From Sipunculus nudus (taxonomy: Eukaryota; Annelida; Sipuncula; Golfingiida; Sipunculidae): 64,000 bases of DNA. Position numbers and translations under genes: made by a program. The stretch covers positions 37,117,229 through 37,181,228 of the forward strand of contig CM049314.1 of the NCBI GenBank assembly GCA_026874595.1, given 5' to 3'. Numbering within the stretch: position 1 is the stretch's first letter; each line of letters begins with the position of its first letter. Under the pieces are notes generated by a model, which ran no database searches, had not been told where the DNA came from, and saw only the letters and a program-made list of their open reading frames with translations. Of the stretch, positions 51,095-63,664 are shown one piece after another.

Positions 51095-52130
51095 ATGCCC
51101 TCTGGCGTTAATCACATTGGAAAAGTTTAATTGAAATATTTTAATAAGTAATGGAGCAAAGGTCCTCAATAAAAAACTTTAACAGGACTTGTTCATGAAT
51201 AAATCGGGTGACCTTTGACATTATGACTGCCAAATTATAGGGCATTACATATATGAAATATGAAAGCTAAATGGTGAGTGGTCAATGAGTTTTAAGGGTT
51301 GCCCCAAAACTTAAACCTTAGCTGGGTTTGGATCTGTTCAAATTTTGTCCCTTAAGTGCCAATTACTGACCAAGAAATTAAAATATAGTAAAACTGTAAT
51401 AGCTGTGCTAAATATTGTCACTGTTTATCAATCTACCAAGTTTAATGAAATATCTTCATAAATAATTGGAACATAAGCCTTACATAAAAACTTTATCCGG
51501 ACTTGATCATGAACAACCGGGGACGGTGACCTTGACCTTTGGATCTCTAAATCATAAGGGGGTGGGTGGGATTCCTAAGCCCCTGTGCAATACGAATGTG
51601 AAATTTCAAAGTATCAGGGTAAGTGGTTGCCAAGTAATAAGACCTTTAACCGCCAAATCGTAGGGGGATCCCTACCTTTATACAATACAAATATTTAATA
51701 TGAAAGCTGTATGGCGAGTTATTGTCGAGTTGTAAAGAGTTATACCAAAACTTTAACCTGAGCTGGATAGGAATATGTACAAATTTTGTTCATTAAGTAC
51801 TAAATACTGGCCCAGAAATTAAAATATGGTAAAAACATTTAATATCTGTGCTAGGTATTGTCACTTTACATCAGTGTATTAATTTAAATTGAAATGTCTG
51901 CATTAGCAATGGAGTCATTAGCCTAACAAATAACTCTAACCGGACTTGTTTATGAACATCGGGGACTGTGAGCCCCAAATTATATGGGGGATTCCTGACC
52001 AGCTATACAATACATATGTGTAATATAACGCTACCGGGTAAGTGGATGCAGGGTTATAGGAGTTAACAAAAACTTTAACCTGGGTGTCTACGGACGACGC
52101 CGACTCCTGAACTTCTTTACGGCGATCTAA
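51095..52130. repeat. Diverged three-unit tandem repeat with acgacgcc-type end
   Basis: Units starting near 51125, 51440 and 51880 share 'ttgaaatattttaataag', 'taatggagcaaaggtcc', 'ctttaaccggacttgttcat', 'ggtgacctttgac' and 'acaatacatatgt'-type words. The last ends with 'aactttaacctgggtgtcta' and 'cggacgacgccgactcctg'. Such units with a 'cgacgccgac' end are widespread in mollusc genomes (recalled). Non-coding. Confidence 0.6.
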
Positions 52131-52334
52131 AAATGTACAATGAAATTGCACACACATTATTAATGGCCAGGTCTGGTGATTATGGCTGTACGTTCGTTGA
52201 TGAGTGGTCATGTGACTGAATAAAAATGATTATTCAAATTCCGTGAAAAAAAATGCAATTGATCATTCATCACTTTTAAAAATCGTGTTTTCTAATCGAA
52301 GATCAATGTATATCGGTCACATTGAACTAATTAT

Positions 52335-54527
52335 ATATATATATCTTTATTCGTACAAGGAAGTACAGTACATTATATGCAATGAAAAGAAATATGAAAT
52401 AAATGAAAGATATAGAGAAAGAAGGAAGGAAAAATGAAAGTTCAGTCCGTACCTATTACAAAATCGGATGATAATAAATCGATTAGCGTTTTAACCTCAT
52501 CGGAGGTCAAATGCGAGGTATATATCCCATCTTTGCATTCTATCAATTCTGACAGTAAATCTAAGTCAATGGATGTTGTTTACCATCATCAACTGTCTCT
52601 TAAGTATCTTTATATTTCTAATGTCGCGTTGTATCCCATGGTTGTGCATCTGACTTTCCAGATATCGTAAGTTGCCTCCAAGTACACCAATTGAGGTATA
52701 ATGAGCTTTCTTTGTCAGAAAATTTACAAAGTCATTTGCAACATCCTGCATGTTCAGAAATAAATTTATAAAGCGTGAGCTGATTATATTTATCAGAGCC
52801 GGAGAGCCCGGAAATCCATGTACAATATTCTTGTGCGAGTTATATGTTAAGCGCCATAGGTGCGCAGAGCCTTATTATATGATGTACTTAATCGATCAAT
52901 TGACTTGTGCTTTAATAACCAGGTTTGACAGTCGTAAAAGGAACAACAATAAGAGTGAAATAGCCTGTTCTTAACCTTGCGAGACAGACATCAGAAATGC
53001 GCCGTTAAGGTGTTAAAGTTTGCAATAAATTTGACTCTTTTACCGAAGACGTCATTGTTATCTGACAAGTTCCAAGTTACTGTATTCCCCAAGTACTGTA
53101 CAGAATCCTCCCATTCTAGGGCTACACCATTTAAAATTATCTTATCTGATCTAGCTGGATACACCCTGTTAAAAATAACACATTTTGTTTTCTTTGCGTT
53201 ATATAACATATCAAATTCTTCAGCAAACATTTCACATTCTTTAACCATCTGTTGAAGTCCCGTCCGAGTCGGACATAAGAGCGTAAGATCGTCCGCATAG
53301 CCAACAGCACCAGCAAAATAATTTCCAAAAAAATTTTAAAAGCTCCTCCATATAAATATTAAACAGAAGGGGGGATAATACACCCCCTTGGTGTACACCA
53401 TTATTAGCACCAAACTGTTCAGATTCAACATCATTCCATTTTGTCTTAATTACAGGTCTCTGGTAGATATATGCTAGTATTCTAATGACAGTAGGTGAAA
53501 CATTGCGTTTCATGAGTAAATGGAACAACTTGGGAATATTAATTCTGTCAAAAGCGCGTGACGCATCAACAAAACAACTGTAAACTGATGACCCGTTCCA
53601 TATGTAATGTGAAATAACCTCCTTCAGCATTACTGTGCACATGTTAGTCGAATGCCCCTTCTTAAAAGCATATTGCAGTGGAGAAAAGCCAAGTTTATCT
53701 ACATTTTTCTGAATAATAACACTATCAAGTAGTTTGCTGAAACAACTTGTCAATGAAATACCCCTGTAGTTATCACCACAGGTAAGGTCACCTCTTGGAT
53801 CTTTCGGAATAGGTATAATTATGTAAGTATTCATATCGGATGGGACATGTCCATGTAAAATCATAAAATGAAATAAAATCAATATATATACATACAAACG
53901 GTGTGTTCCACTAATGATATGGTCAGACTGTAGAATCGATCTTCCATCAGATTTACCAGTTTGTAAATCATTTACAGCCATCCTAACGTCGGATACACTA
54001 ATGTTGAGAGTATCCTTTGGTGATATGTTTTTGATTACCTGATTAACAATATTAAGTTTTTCCGCTTTATCTGGAAGGCTATTATATAAGTGGCTGTATT
54101 TTTCCCCGAAGTGATTTGCTATTTCTGTACTAGTAAATTTATAATCAACATTCCTGGTCTGTGAAGGGCCACCTGACTTCATCTTCTTCACATTGGCCCA
54201 TAAGTCTCTGTCTCGACTTTTATTTATCATGTCTGCCATACGTTGCTTACGTAGGTTATTCTCTTGTCTTTGGCAGTTTCTCAATATTCTGTGATATTCT
54301 GCACGGGTCCTACGTCTAATAACAGCCACATGTCCTGTATTTGGGCGACCATTCTGTATCCATAGCCAGTGCCAGAACATCGACTGTTCTTTAATTGGTT
54401 TTACCGTCTCTGACCAGTATGGTATTTGTTTTCTGTAAGAGCTTGTGTGTTTTCGGTGTGGTAGCCACTTGTAACTTGCATCTACACAACTTTGAACAAC
54501 GTCTGAACAATTATGGGTTTCCCAATG
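52335..54527 (-). mobile_element. 5'-truncated, degenerate LINE fragment
   Basis: Antisense reverse-transcriptase remnant. The open frame 53241-54500 has RRRTRAEYHRILRNCQRQ, DNYRGISLTSCFSKLLD, YAFKKGHSTNMCTVM, YSCFVDASRAFDRINIPKL and GVHQGGVLSPLLFNIYMEEL. A 1-nt shift at an A-run near 53330 moves to the frame with AGAVGYADDLTLL (YADD) and then MLYNAKKTKCVIF, which ends at a stop at 52991. Further homologous frames lie down to 52566. The 3' end is an AATAAAGATATATA tail near 52335. Alignment of flanks with 36300-36350 shows the insertion boundaries: the residues upstream of about 54527 that appear in the same frame belong to host flank. Different from the intact LINE at 12.6 kb. Dead copy. Confidence 0.85.
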
Positions 54528-54586
54528 TGCATCATCAGGATTCGTCTGAGTGTTCATTTTTCATGGAAAGATTCTGACTTGGAATA

Positions 54587-55048
54587 CTTTTTCTTTCCTT
54601 CGAATGGAAGAGCAAACCCGATGGCATATGTTCGAACGTTACAGCTTTACGAAGGAATGTCTCCAGGTTCGAACTTTCTAATTTAATGGGATCCCTATGG
54701 ACATCATGCTGACATAAATTAATTAAACACTAAATTTCAACAAGGTTAATCGGAAACAGAAATATACGCATATCTACAAGGATTTCTTATCTGCAGTATT
54801 ACACAAAAACGCAAGTCTTTTTCTTTCCTTCGAATGGAAGAGCAAACCCGATGGCATATGTTCGAACGTTACAGCTTTACGAAGGAATGTCTCCAGGTTC
54901 GAACTTTCTAATTTAATGGGATCCCTATGGACATCATGCTGACATAAATTAATTAAACACTAAATTTCAACAAGGTTAATCGGAAACAGAAATATACGCA
55001 TATCTACAAGGATTTCTTATCTGCAGTATTACACAAAAACGCAAGTCT
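54587..55048. repeat. Perfect 230-bp tandem duplication
   Basis: The block starting 'cttttt' / 'ctttccttcgaatggaag' and ending 'acacaaaaacgcaagtct' occurs twice with a period of exactly 230 bp (54587-54816 and 54817-55048) and no difference that I could find by reading. The corresponding left flank (about 36390-36580) has one diverged copy. A very recent event or an assembly artefact. Confidence 0.9.
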
Positions 55049-55249
55049 AATGATTGAGGAATACACCACAGTCTTTACACAGATTTATTTCATATTACAG
55101 TTTATACATCATTATCATTCTGTTGTAATAATCTCAAATAAGTCTTCTCAGAGTCACTTTTAATCAAAGGCAACATGACTGATCGCACATGTTGATCTAC
55201 GCTCCGTCTTAATGAATATATGCTCATTAACAATATCAATTATTATCTA

Positions 55250-58200
55250 TCAGACAGCAGTCGCTGGGTCGTTGCTTTCTTGGGCCAATATCTTGTCGAA
55301 TTGTCCACCCATCATTCCAAATATACCACCTGTAAAATGAGAAAGAGAACATTTGTAGAAGCCAGGCCATGGTACATTCCTTCCATGATATTCTTTCCAT
55401 GGCTTAGAAATCATGACGCAATATGAAAATAGAAGAATGCCAATATGGAGAACAAATGATCAAAAGAAAATGACCGAAAGAGAGCAAGTATTCAAGAAAA
55501 AAAAAGAAAACAGTAGTATTTTTTAGAAAAAGATTGATAGAAGAGTAAAACCACAACAACTCTCCCCCAATTATTTATCGCGACCTACATCACATATATC
55601 TAGCATGTATGGTAATATTAGCTCTAAGAAATCTTTCACTGAAAAGACGAGTTAAATAGACTGCTGCTAAAACAAGGGTTAAAAGAGTATGCAAAGTCAT
55701 TTTCAGTTAAAACAAGAGAGTGGCTATTTAAAAAAGTTAACCACACATTGGTAAATTTTCAATTAATAAGAAAGTTGCTCTTTAAAAAAGAAAAGTAGTT
55801 TGGCAGACATGAGATCAGAATTGGTTTGTCAATAGACAAAGCTAGCTAGTCAATGTGGTAATACGGATACTATAATAAAGAAGTGGGTGACTAACAGCCT
55901 TCCTCCACCTGATAATGTATAAGAGGTGTAGATGTTTTATATGAAACGGAAGCTTATACTGAATTAAATTAGTGATAAGTATGCCAAAAAGGAAATCACC
56001 TGTATGTATAAAGAGTATTCTGTTGCCTTGAAATCTGCTTAGGTTTACGTTGAGTTCCTGTACCATACCCTTCACGGCTTTCCCTGTGTACGTTGGGTCT
56101 AGCATTATACCAGTTGTCCTGCTCACGTTCAAAATGTATTCTGGAATGCAGGAAGTCCCTTACATTTTATGCAACTCGACTTTTACAGTGTTTTCTCTAA
56201 GGGTTACAAGTAACCTGCACAGACTGTATCCATTATTATGCAAATTATCCATTGCATAAGAAAGCTTAACAATATGAAGTGGATGAGACAGTGAACGATT
56301 TGAAACCTTATTCCTTTTGACTGATAATGTAAAATATCTTATTATTTTATCTTATTAACCAAATTTAATTTTTGCAATAATTTCTTTTCATTATCAATGC
56401 ATCACTTAACCACTCTCAGAAGAAAAGGTCAGCTTCCGTATATGACAAATGAAGGATCAGGTCCACTTGTAAAACATGTAATCATGATCTTCACAAGAAA
56501 GAATTCTTGATATTAAGTACAAAATACAAACACGAAAAATTATGAAAGAATTTTACATTAAATAAAGGTATAACAAGGCGTTTTCTGCGCATACAAAGAT
56601 AAAGACATTGAAAGTACTTGGACCAATTTACTCAGTTCAAACAGACTTACAGAACTACCGCCACTTTACTTATTTACAAGAGATGTTTTAGAGTATAACT
56701 AATTTACTTAGTTCTTCTTCTGTCGACAGTCCATATCCCCGACCCTTATAACCTTCAATCACATCCAGAATATCTGTAGAGGTCACATCTGTCAGACCAA
56801 CGTCTTTCAAAATTCTGTTGACATGTCCATGGAAATAGTTTGCATCATCACAAACAGCGATACCATGAATCCTAAAAAGTAATTTTTTTAAAATTCTTCT
56901 GATATAAATTATACTTATATTTTGGGCATCAAAAGGAAAAAGTAAATTACAATTAATAAAAAAGAAATATATAATGGAGCACTCCAATTATTTTCTCTTT
57001 GAAAATTTAACTGTTTTAATTGTTATACAAAAAACACAATATTAATGTTGCTAATTTTCCCCTCTAAAAATGATGAATACATACTGAATTAGTGCATTTT
57101 TTAAGGCATGCCAAATAATTTATATTTTTTTGTATGCTGCAATATTAATTGTTTACAAAAAAAAAACAGTATTTTATGTTGCCATTTATTCACTCTAATG
57201 ATGGAGAATATACACTGAATTGATGCAGTTTTTAAAGACAAGCCCACCAAATGGTCCAGCCGTTAAGCTCCAATATTAAATAGAACTGAGCAAAAAATAA
57301 AAGAAGCATATCTTAAAATATTAGGTATGGCTTTGACAACTATTATGCCAAGTTATATGATTCTTTCATTTTTTGCATAATTATTTTATTAACAGCTTCA
57401 CTAAAAACTTCCATGATTACTATGATTACTTAAAATTAAAACTGCAATATCATGTCTTTTAACAATTAAAACACGCTACTGCGTATTGCATGTTGAATAT
57501 TTCTCAGGCATTAATTTTTAAAAAAAAGGTATCACTACGAACTTTATAAATATATGTGATCCTGAAGAAATAAAAATAGCATGTGACATTTAACCCACTC
57601 ACTTGACCTTAGATCCTGTGAGAAAGTTTGCCACAGCAAGACCTTCTGCAGTACCCCCACTTCCACAAGCAAAAATAATGTCATCTATATTCTCTAAGAT
57701 ACCCTGAAAAAATAGTTCAGAATATGTAAAACATTTGGTATTTAACATTTTGTTAAGAAAACTTTTAGTTGTTTCTTGTGGGACAACAAGCAGCATCATG
57801 TGTATTTCACAGGAATTATATTTATATTAATGATTCAATGAAATAAAATACAACACTGGATGCTTTTGAGTAAATCAATATGAATTTACCTGATCAATAA
57901 GTTCTTTGAAGGCATTCAGATATCCGTACAGTCCAGTAGAACTGGAACCCCCGACAGGAATATGGTATGTGTCCTCTCCAGTATCTGACCTGAATAATAG
58001 ATAAATAGCAGATGGAGCAACATGCAAAAGACACTGAGTGAATATAGTTCATTAGGTTTTTAAACAAATTGATTGATGGATTTCATACATAATTCAAAAG
58101 AATGAACAATTTCACAGGTACTTCAAAGAAAAACAAACAAGTGGATTATTGGGCATGATGAAATATCAAGTGTAAAAATCGCAAAAAGGATTCATTATAC

Positions 58201-61200
58201 ATATTTTAATACAACACGTAATAATAAGTAATTGTAACGACGTTCCTGATGTGTTTGGTCAAGAATTTTAAACCCTTTTTCAGTTTAACTTTACCTCATT
58301 TTTTCAATATTGCTATTTCAATTTTGCAAAAGGAACTGACTTTTAGTACCAGTACCCAAACAAAACATGATAGTTGGTCTTTCCACTATAAGTATATTTC
58401 ACCCACTTGATCTGTTCACTGATCTGGTCCATGCGGGGCTTAATGTGCGGCTCATAAAGACTTTTCAAGGGAATGTAGTGTATGTCAGCTCCCACCATTT
58501 TGTTCAGAAACATGTTGCCCTGACATCCTGCATCACCCAGATTCTGAAATATAAATAAATGAAAATCTTTCTTACAGTCTGGTATGGTACTGACTATTTT
58601 TTTGCATCACAAAGAATGGCAGACAACACTCAAAGTATCAGAGCTTCTTCTTATATCTTTGTTAATATGAGGAATAAATTTAAATATAAAACTGACTAGA
58701 AATCTCTGGAGTTGCAGGTGTCACAGTATCCATACGCTCTTTACACAGCACTTTACCTATAGGCCTACTAGCTTCTTTAGAAGCGCAAGATTTCCGCTGC
58801 CTGGGGAGCGTACAGTATCCAAAATGTTGGCTGTACTGCCTTGATATAAGCATTCTACTCTCGATGGGGTATCTACCTATAAGCCATGTGGGTGGCTGCA
58901 CCAGTCTTTAGTAAAAAAATAAAACTATCAAAGATTTAAATTTCTGGTAAGCTATGATGAGTCTTGCTTTTACTTGTAATAAAATGACACAGAGCCCGTA
59001 CATTATGGGACTGACACCATCAATGTCAGAATGCAGTAAGCTGTGATTACATTGGTCCATTCCATTTAGAACAGAAATGTTACCCCAAAAATACTATTAC
59101 ACAATTATATCTACCTCAGATCTCAACACCAGGTGGGGCTGCAATCCAACTTGTCTGGCAGCGACTGCTGTAGCTCGGCAGTGATTGGACTGTACCCCAC
59201 CACAAGTGATGACATGTTTGCAGCCTTTCTGAATGGCATCAGCAAATAAAAATTCTAACTTTCGCACCTGGAATAAATAAAACATTGACATGTTACATTT
59301 ATGGTCTTTGGTCGATCTAAACATGAATTTAGGATTCATCCTTAACTGTTGCTGTGCTTGAAAGCCACAAAGAAGGTAGCCACTAATGTATATATTTTTT
59401 TCAAAATAAAATTGAGTAAAATAATATGAAGCATTATAACCTCACTATATATTATGGATCAAAACCATGGGTTCTCTCTCTTGTGAAATATATAAAATGA
59501 AGGATTGTATCCCTATTATCTGCATATTTGTTAAGAAAAGGTTCAAACGCTGGAATATGCCTACAGCAAAGTAATGTTATTGTTATGCAAAGTGGCTCAA
59601 TTTTTTTTTCTTAATATTTTTTTTTGGGCGGTGGTACCGACCTCCAATATATGGAAATAAAAAACACTACCTTACACCATAAATGGTTCATTTTTGCGGA
59701 CTACCATTCAGGGTGTGCCAGTTCGGCACCTTCCTGTCAGGTGCGCGGGAACATCATTCATACAATGACCCCCACGCTATCTCAGTTTTGAACCCAAGCC
59801 AGCCAGCAGCTGGTATAAACACACTGGATAGCCATCAGATCTTCCCGAAGAGACTACCCGTACTTGTCGCACTGACAGTCGTCTTCGGTCCCTTAGTGAC
59901 GTATCCACCCACGGCCCCGATAAGGCTGGGGCCAGCCTGATATTAGGAAGCCAAGCTCCTCGATATCTTTCTAATTATTTTAAGACTCTGGGTGAAAGTC
60001 CGGCATGGGAAGACATCTGCCGCAGTCAGGCTCGAACCCACGCCTCCCAGTACACCAGCTTACAAGTCAGACACGCTAACCACTTGACCACCGGGACTGG
60101 TTGACTCATGTTTTTTACACTGTTGGCAAAAGATCATGGCTGAACCTTGGTTAAAGCCGAGATCCAGTTTTTCTCTTAGTTAAACTCAGAGCAGTTAGAT
60201 GGCACCGTTGGTACTTCTTCACCACTACACACCAGATGCAGTTTATGGTCCAGAATCTAGTCTATACTCATATTGGAGATCATAAATATCAGCTTATTTT
60301 TTTATAACTGATCAGGCAATAGACATTTTACATGTTTAAGTCCACAAGGCCAAAAAAAATTAAGGTATGGTTCTCAGGCACTTTTTTTCAGAAATCCGTG
60401 CGGGCGGGCAATATTTTATTTTTTACCTTTTTTAGTATGTTTCATTAAAAATGTCATATGATCAGGGAAAAGCATGATAATAACAGAATATTTTGTTAAA
60501 CAGGTAAAAGCACTCAAAAAACAAGGGACCCATGGGTCACTGTGCTCAGCTGACGTTAACCTTGAAGGTAAAAATCTAAAATAATATCAAATGGAGATAA
60601 AGTGTCAGAGGAAGAGAAATTAAAGGCCATGGTTGGTTTATACGATTGGTTTGTATTAATGAGCAAGAAATTGTTGCAAATAATATTTTGTGACCTGACC
60701 ATGTGTTTCCTAATGCTGAAATTGAAACATGTGAGCAGTTTGTGAACAAATGATCTGTACTATAACCATGATCATTAGTTGGCATTTTGATTAACTGTTG
60801 ACATTTCAGTAGTTTAAACATTTGTTCAAATTAATCTTTTTTTTTATACAATATATATTATTAAATATATATGTATTTTTTAATTGAATGTATACAGTTG
60901 AAATATAAGTAATTAACAACATAAAACAGGGCAAAAAAGCCTGATCTCATATTCTGCTGAGGCAGGAAAATAATGAACAAATGTTTGTATTAAACCCTCA
61001 TTTTTTATCACATCTATTTTCTTTAAATTTAAGTTTATATTTCTATACATTTCCAAAATAACATATAAATCTGAATATAAAAGTTGATTAATAATTCTCA
61101 ACTGCATCATCATAAATCTCAATCTTGTCAGATAACACCACATCATGCATACAAATGTTTATTTATTTTTTATCACAAAAATATATCTTTTAAATCTGCA

Positions 61201-63664
61201 AAACAATAAATATCTAAAAATAATACTTGATTTAGATTTCACAATTTTTAATTGTGTCTTTATTTATCAATAATGTGCTTAATATTTTATAATAATTTAA
61301 GCATACTGATGGGTTCAATTATATTTGTTAAAATCATTTAAAAGAAAAGTTTTGCACACTGGAGTTTTCAGTACATGCTCAATTTTATTCACCGAAATAA
61401 AATATAAGATTCAGTAAATTTGATAAAATAAAACATCTTTTCAAATAAAGTATACACACTGTTGGTTGAATGAGGGACAAACAATATCATTGTGCTAATT
61501 ACTATCCCAGTTTTAATTTATTACTGGAATTAATAGTCAATTTCACACCTGGTGAAGTTTTTACTCTTCTGAAGCAAGGAATTACTTATCTGATGAACAT
61601 CCACACTTTCATAGTTATACACCACTTTGTGGACACAATTAAATGTACACTTTAATCATTGTAACCCTGGTGGTACAATACAAAATCTAAAATGTAGCAT
61701 AGCCTAGAATAAGAATGAGGCGTAAAAAAAGTCTTTGTTTCCGGTTACCCGACCGACCCCAGATTTACTGTGCGACCCTAAAATTTGTATTTGGATTCTG
61801 ATTGCAAAACCAGTAAAAGTCGAGGTTTGTGCGTGGAATAAAGTACGACTTATTGTCGACAACTTTAATCTGTCATACAGATACAAATTAAGATGTTCTG
61901 AGATCGTCACTGACAGTTCAAATATACCCGCGAAAACGGCGTGTGGACGGTCATATTCATAAGCTGGTTCGTCAGCTTAGAACGTAGTTCTGCGCAACAA
62001 CTTTTTTTTTTAATTTATAGGAAGCAGATAAATATCAAAAGTGTTGCACTGGAGAAATAAGCAGCTTCTTTCAAGCTATGAACGTGGCCTCCTCCGCGAA
62101 TGTCTGATAGCCGTGACCCTTCTGAGAGCTGATTCGAGATCGTTCAAATTTGCCCTAAGCCACGAAAATTTGCATCTTCCGTAAGGCCTCATTAATGGCC
62201 CGCTTGTATGCACGGTCGCTAGTCGGAAATATTCGGAAGTGAGTGCCATCTTCGGCTATGCAAATGAGTTAAAATGAACCAATGACATGACGTTTTGTCA
62301 CTGCATGTAACCGTGGTTACCTATTCGGGTACATATGTACCCGTATTTGTTCTGTCAATGATCACCTGAACCTGCGCTCGGGCGCTGGCAGAAGTAAAAA
62401 CGAACGAATTAATGAACGTTGGCCGGTCATTTAACGAAAAGTTAAACGCAAATTTGGCGGTAACACGTGGTAAGCATTCATTTTTGGCGATATTTTTTTT
62501 TTATATAACGGCGGTAAATGATAAGAGCATATTTATAACTGCGATGTCAAATTTGACACCGGCGGATTGCCGATGTACATTTCTTATTTTAAACAAATAT
62601 ACCGATGTTATGATCACTTTATTTCCCCCCAACTTAATGCGTGCGAACTACATCATGGTTCAACAGTGTCATTTCACAATTTCTGAGGTCGAATGAATGG
62701 CCGGCCGCTCATAGCCGCCTGGGGAGCATAGAGATGTGCACTGAATGACCTACAGTCATCAAAGTGGACTGCCTGACAATGTAAGGGAATACAACAAGAG
62801 CCTCCAAAAAATTCAATAACTAGCCTAATTTTGCAGCTTTTATTTTCAAATTTCAGATTTTAACAGATTAAATCCTTATGTGTACATGCTGTGAAAATTT
62901 AATCCACAGTACTTACAGGAAAAAACGTGCCGTGGCCAAAGTTGGGCAAAATTTAAGGTACCAATTTTATATTTTTGCCAATAATTAAAAAAATTTAACA
63001 GATTTTGATCTGATTTTTGATAAACAATTAAATTTTGTTTAATTAAAGTTGTATTACTGAAAAAAAGTCCCTACCTTTAACACTTTTGGTCTAAGTGACC
63101 AAATATCTTCCTGATTTTTTTACAAAGTCCATTATGTTTGGGCCCATAACTTTTTTAAATTAAATAATACTGACTTAATTTCTGGCATGTACATAGGAAC
63201 TATATATAGGAATATTTGTGGTAAATATGAAGAAAACCAGATGAGTGGTTTTGATATTAGGCAGTCCTGAAGTGTAAAAATAGATTTCTAATATCATTTT
63301 ATTTTCTTGAAAGATGAAAATCAAAATAAATTTTTTTGATGCAGAGGATTAAAATTGATGGTGCCTGAGAACGATACCTTATATTTTTTTTGCCCTAATG
63401 TATTCTTTATATCATACAGTAACACTATGTCACCACAGAGTTACACTAGGGTTATATCAGTCTCATGATCATATGATACTGTTAATCTGTTTTTAAACTT
63501 AAAATATAAAATAATGGGATGACCTTGGAATTAGACTGAGTCTGTCTTACCTTATTTCCAGATAGGCTACTCCCAGTCATGTCATCTCTCTTTATATAAA
63601 GTTCTATGTTGGCTGGCAATCCTGGAAGGGTCCATTTGTGGATAGGTGTGTCCAACTGTGCTAA
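55250..63664 (-). CDS. D-cysteine desulfhydrase / ACC deaminase-like PLP enzyme (right copy, exon 1 outside window)
   Basis: Exons 2-9, read right to left: 63551-63664 ([16 protein letters not shown] to SGNK), 59115-59267 ([28 protein letters not shown]), 58407-58543 ([20 protein letters not shown]), 57890-57989 ([19 protein letters not shown]), 57603-57703 ([20 protein letters not shown]), 56708-56871 ([30 protein letters not shown]), 56000-56140 ([18 protein letters not shown]) and 55250-55329 ([17 protein letters not shown], ends ATAV-stop). All phases fit; 329 residues are visible, about 358 with a 29-residue exon 1 like the left copy's. PLP-binding Lys in SGNKVRKLEF, Ser in QSNH, phosphate loop GSGGTAEG and catalytic Tyr with Thr (DPTYTGKA) are present; Thr after Tyr points to D-cysteine desulfhydrase rather than ACC deaminase, which has Glu there. 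Likely cytosolic; product H2S, pyruvate and ammonia (inferred). Intron 2 contains a SINE and a TIR element. Confidence 0.92.
59588..60104 (-). mobile_element. tRNA-derived SINE
   Basis: On the - strand the head reads 'cccggtggtcaagtggttag' and then 'gggttcgagcctgac'. Box A tggtcaagtgg is at 60080-60090 and box B ggttcgagcct at 60028-60038, with normal pol III spacing. A body of about 400 bp follows, ending in an A-rich tail (T-rich on + at 59588-59625). This is a SINE in an intron of the right gene copy, absent from the left copy. The central domain could not be assigned. Confidence 0.8.
61335..61720 (-). repeat. Right partner of the long inverted repeat (to 19790-20205)
   Basis: Reverse complement of 19800-20200: 'cacactggagttttcagtac', 'tgttggttgaatgagggaca' and 'gtaaccctggtggtacaata' all recur on the other strand there. 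The frame at 61470-61655 is accidental. Confidence 0.85.
62307..62343. repeat. Two adjacent palindromes
   Basis: gtaacc-gt-ggttac (62307-62320) and the perfect 18-bp palindrome cgggtacatatgtacccg (62326-62343) are separated by five bases within the unique CG-richer part of the TIR element. Confidence 0.8.
62710..63297 (-). repeat. Dispersed repeat, inverted close copy
   Basis: Reverse complement of 18461-19040 with few differences over nearly 590 bp (for example 'ggaaaaaacgtgccgtggcc', 'aagtccattatgtttgggcc', 'ggagcatagagatgtgcact'). Lies at the right end of the TIR element. Confidence 0.9.

Larger units (their letters stand above)
60352..63391. mobile_element. 3-kb DNA transposon with 30-bp terminal inverted repeats
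   Basis: The ends taaggtatggttctcaggca (within 60352-60381) and the inverted gtgcctgagaacgatacctt (63361-63380, continuing to 63391) pair over 30 bp with one mismatch and one indel. Flanks align with the compact left-copy intron (about 44570-44610), which shows the empty site. No transposase frame was recognised, so the element looks non-autonomous. Inside it, 60508-61720 and 62710-63297 are inverted relatives of the repeat at 18.4-21.5 kb, and 61720-62700 is a CG-richer block unique to this copy. Confidence 0.72.

Noticed and set aside
58407-58412. Alternative splice donor GTGAAA one codon and more downstream of the chosen GTGGGT
   Set aside because: Only the GTGGGT site keeps the reading frame into the next exon (K then SDTGEDTYH).
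60028-60090. A tRNA gene
   Set aside because: Box A and box B are good, but the body continues for about 400 bp to an A-rich tail and no complete cloverleaf closes at its 5' side; it is the head of a SINE.
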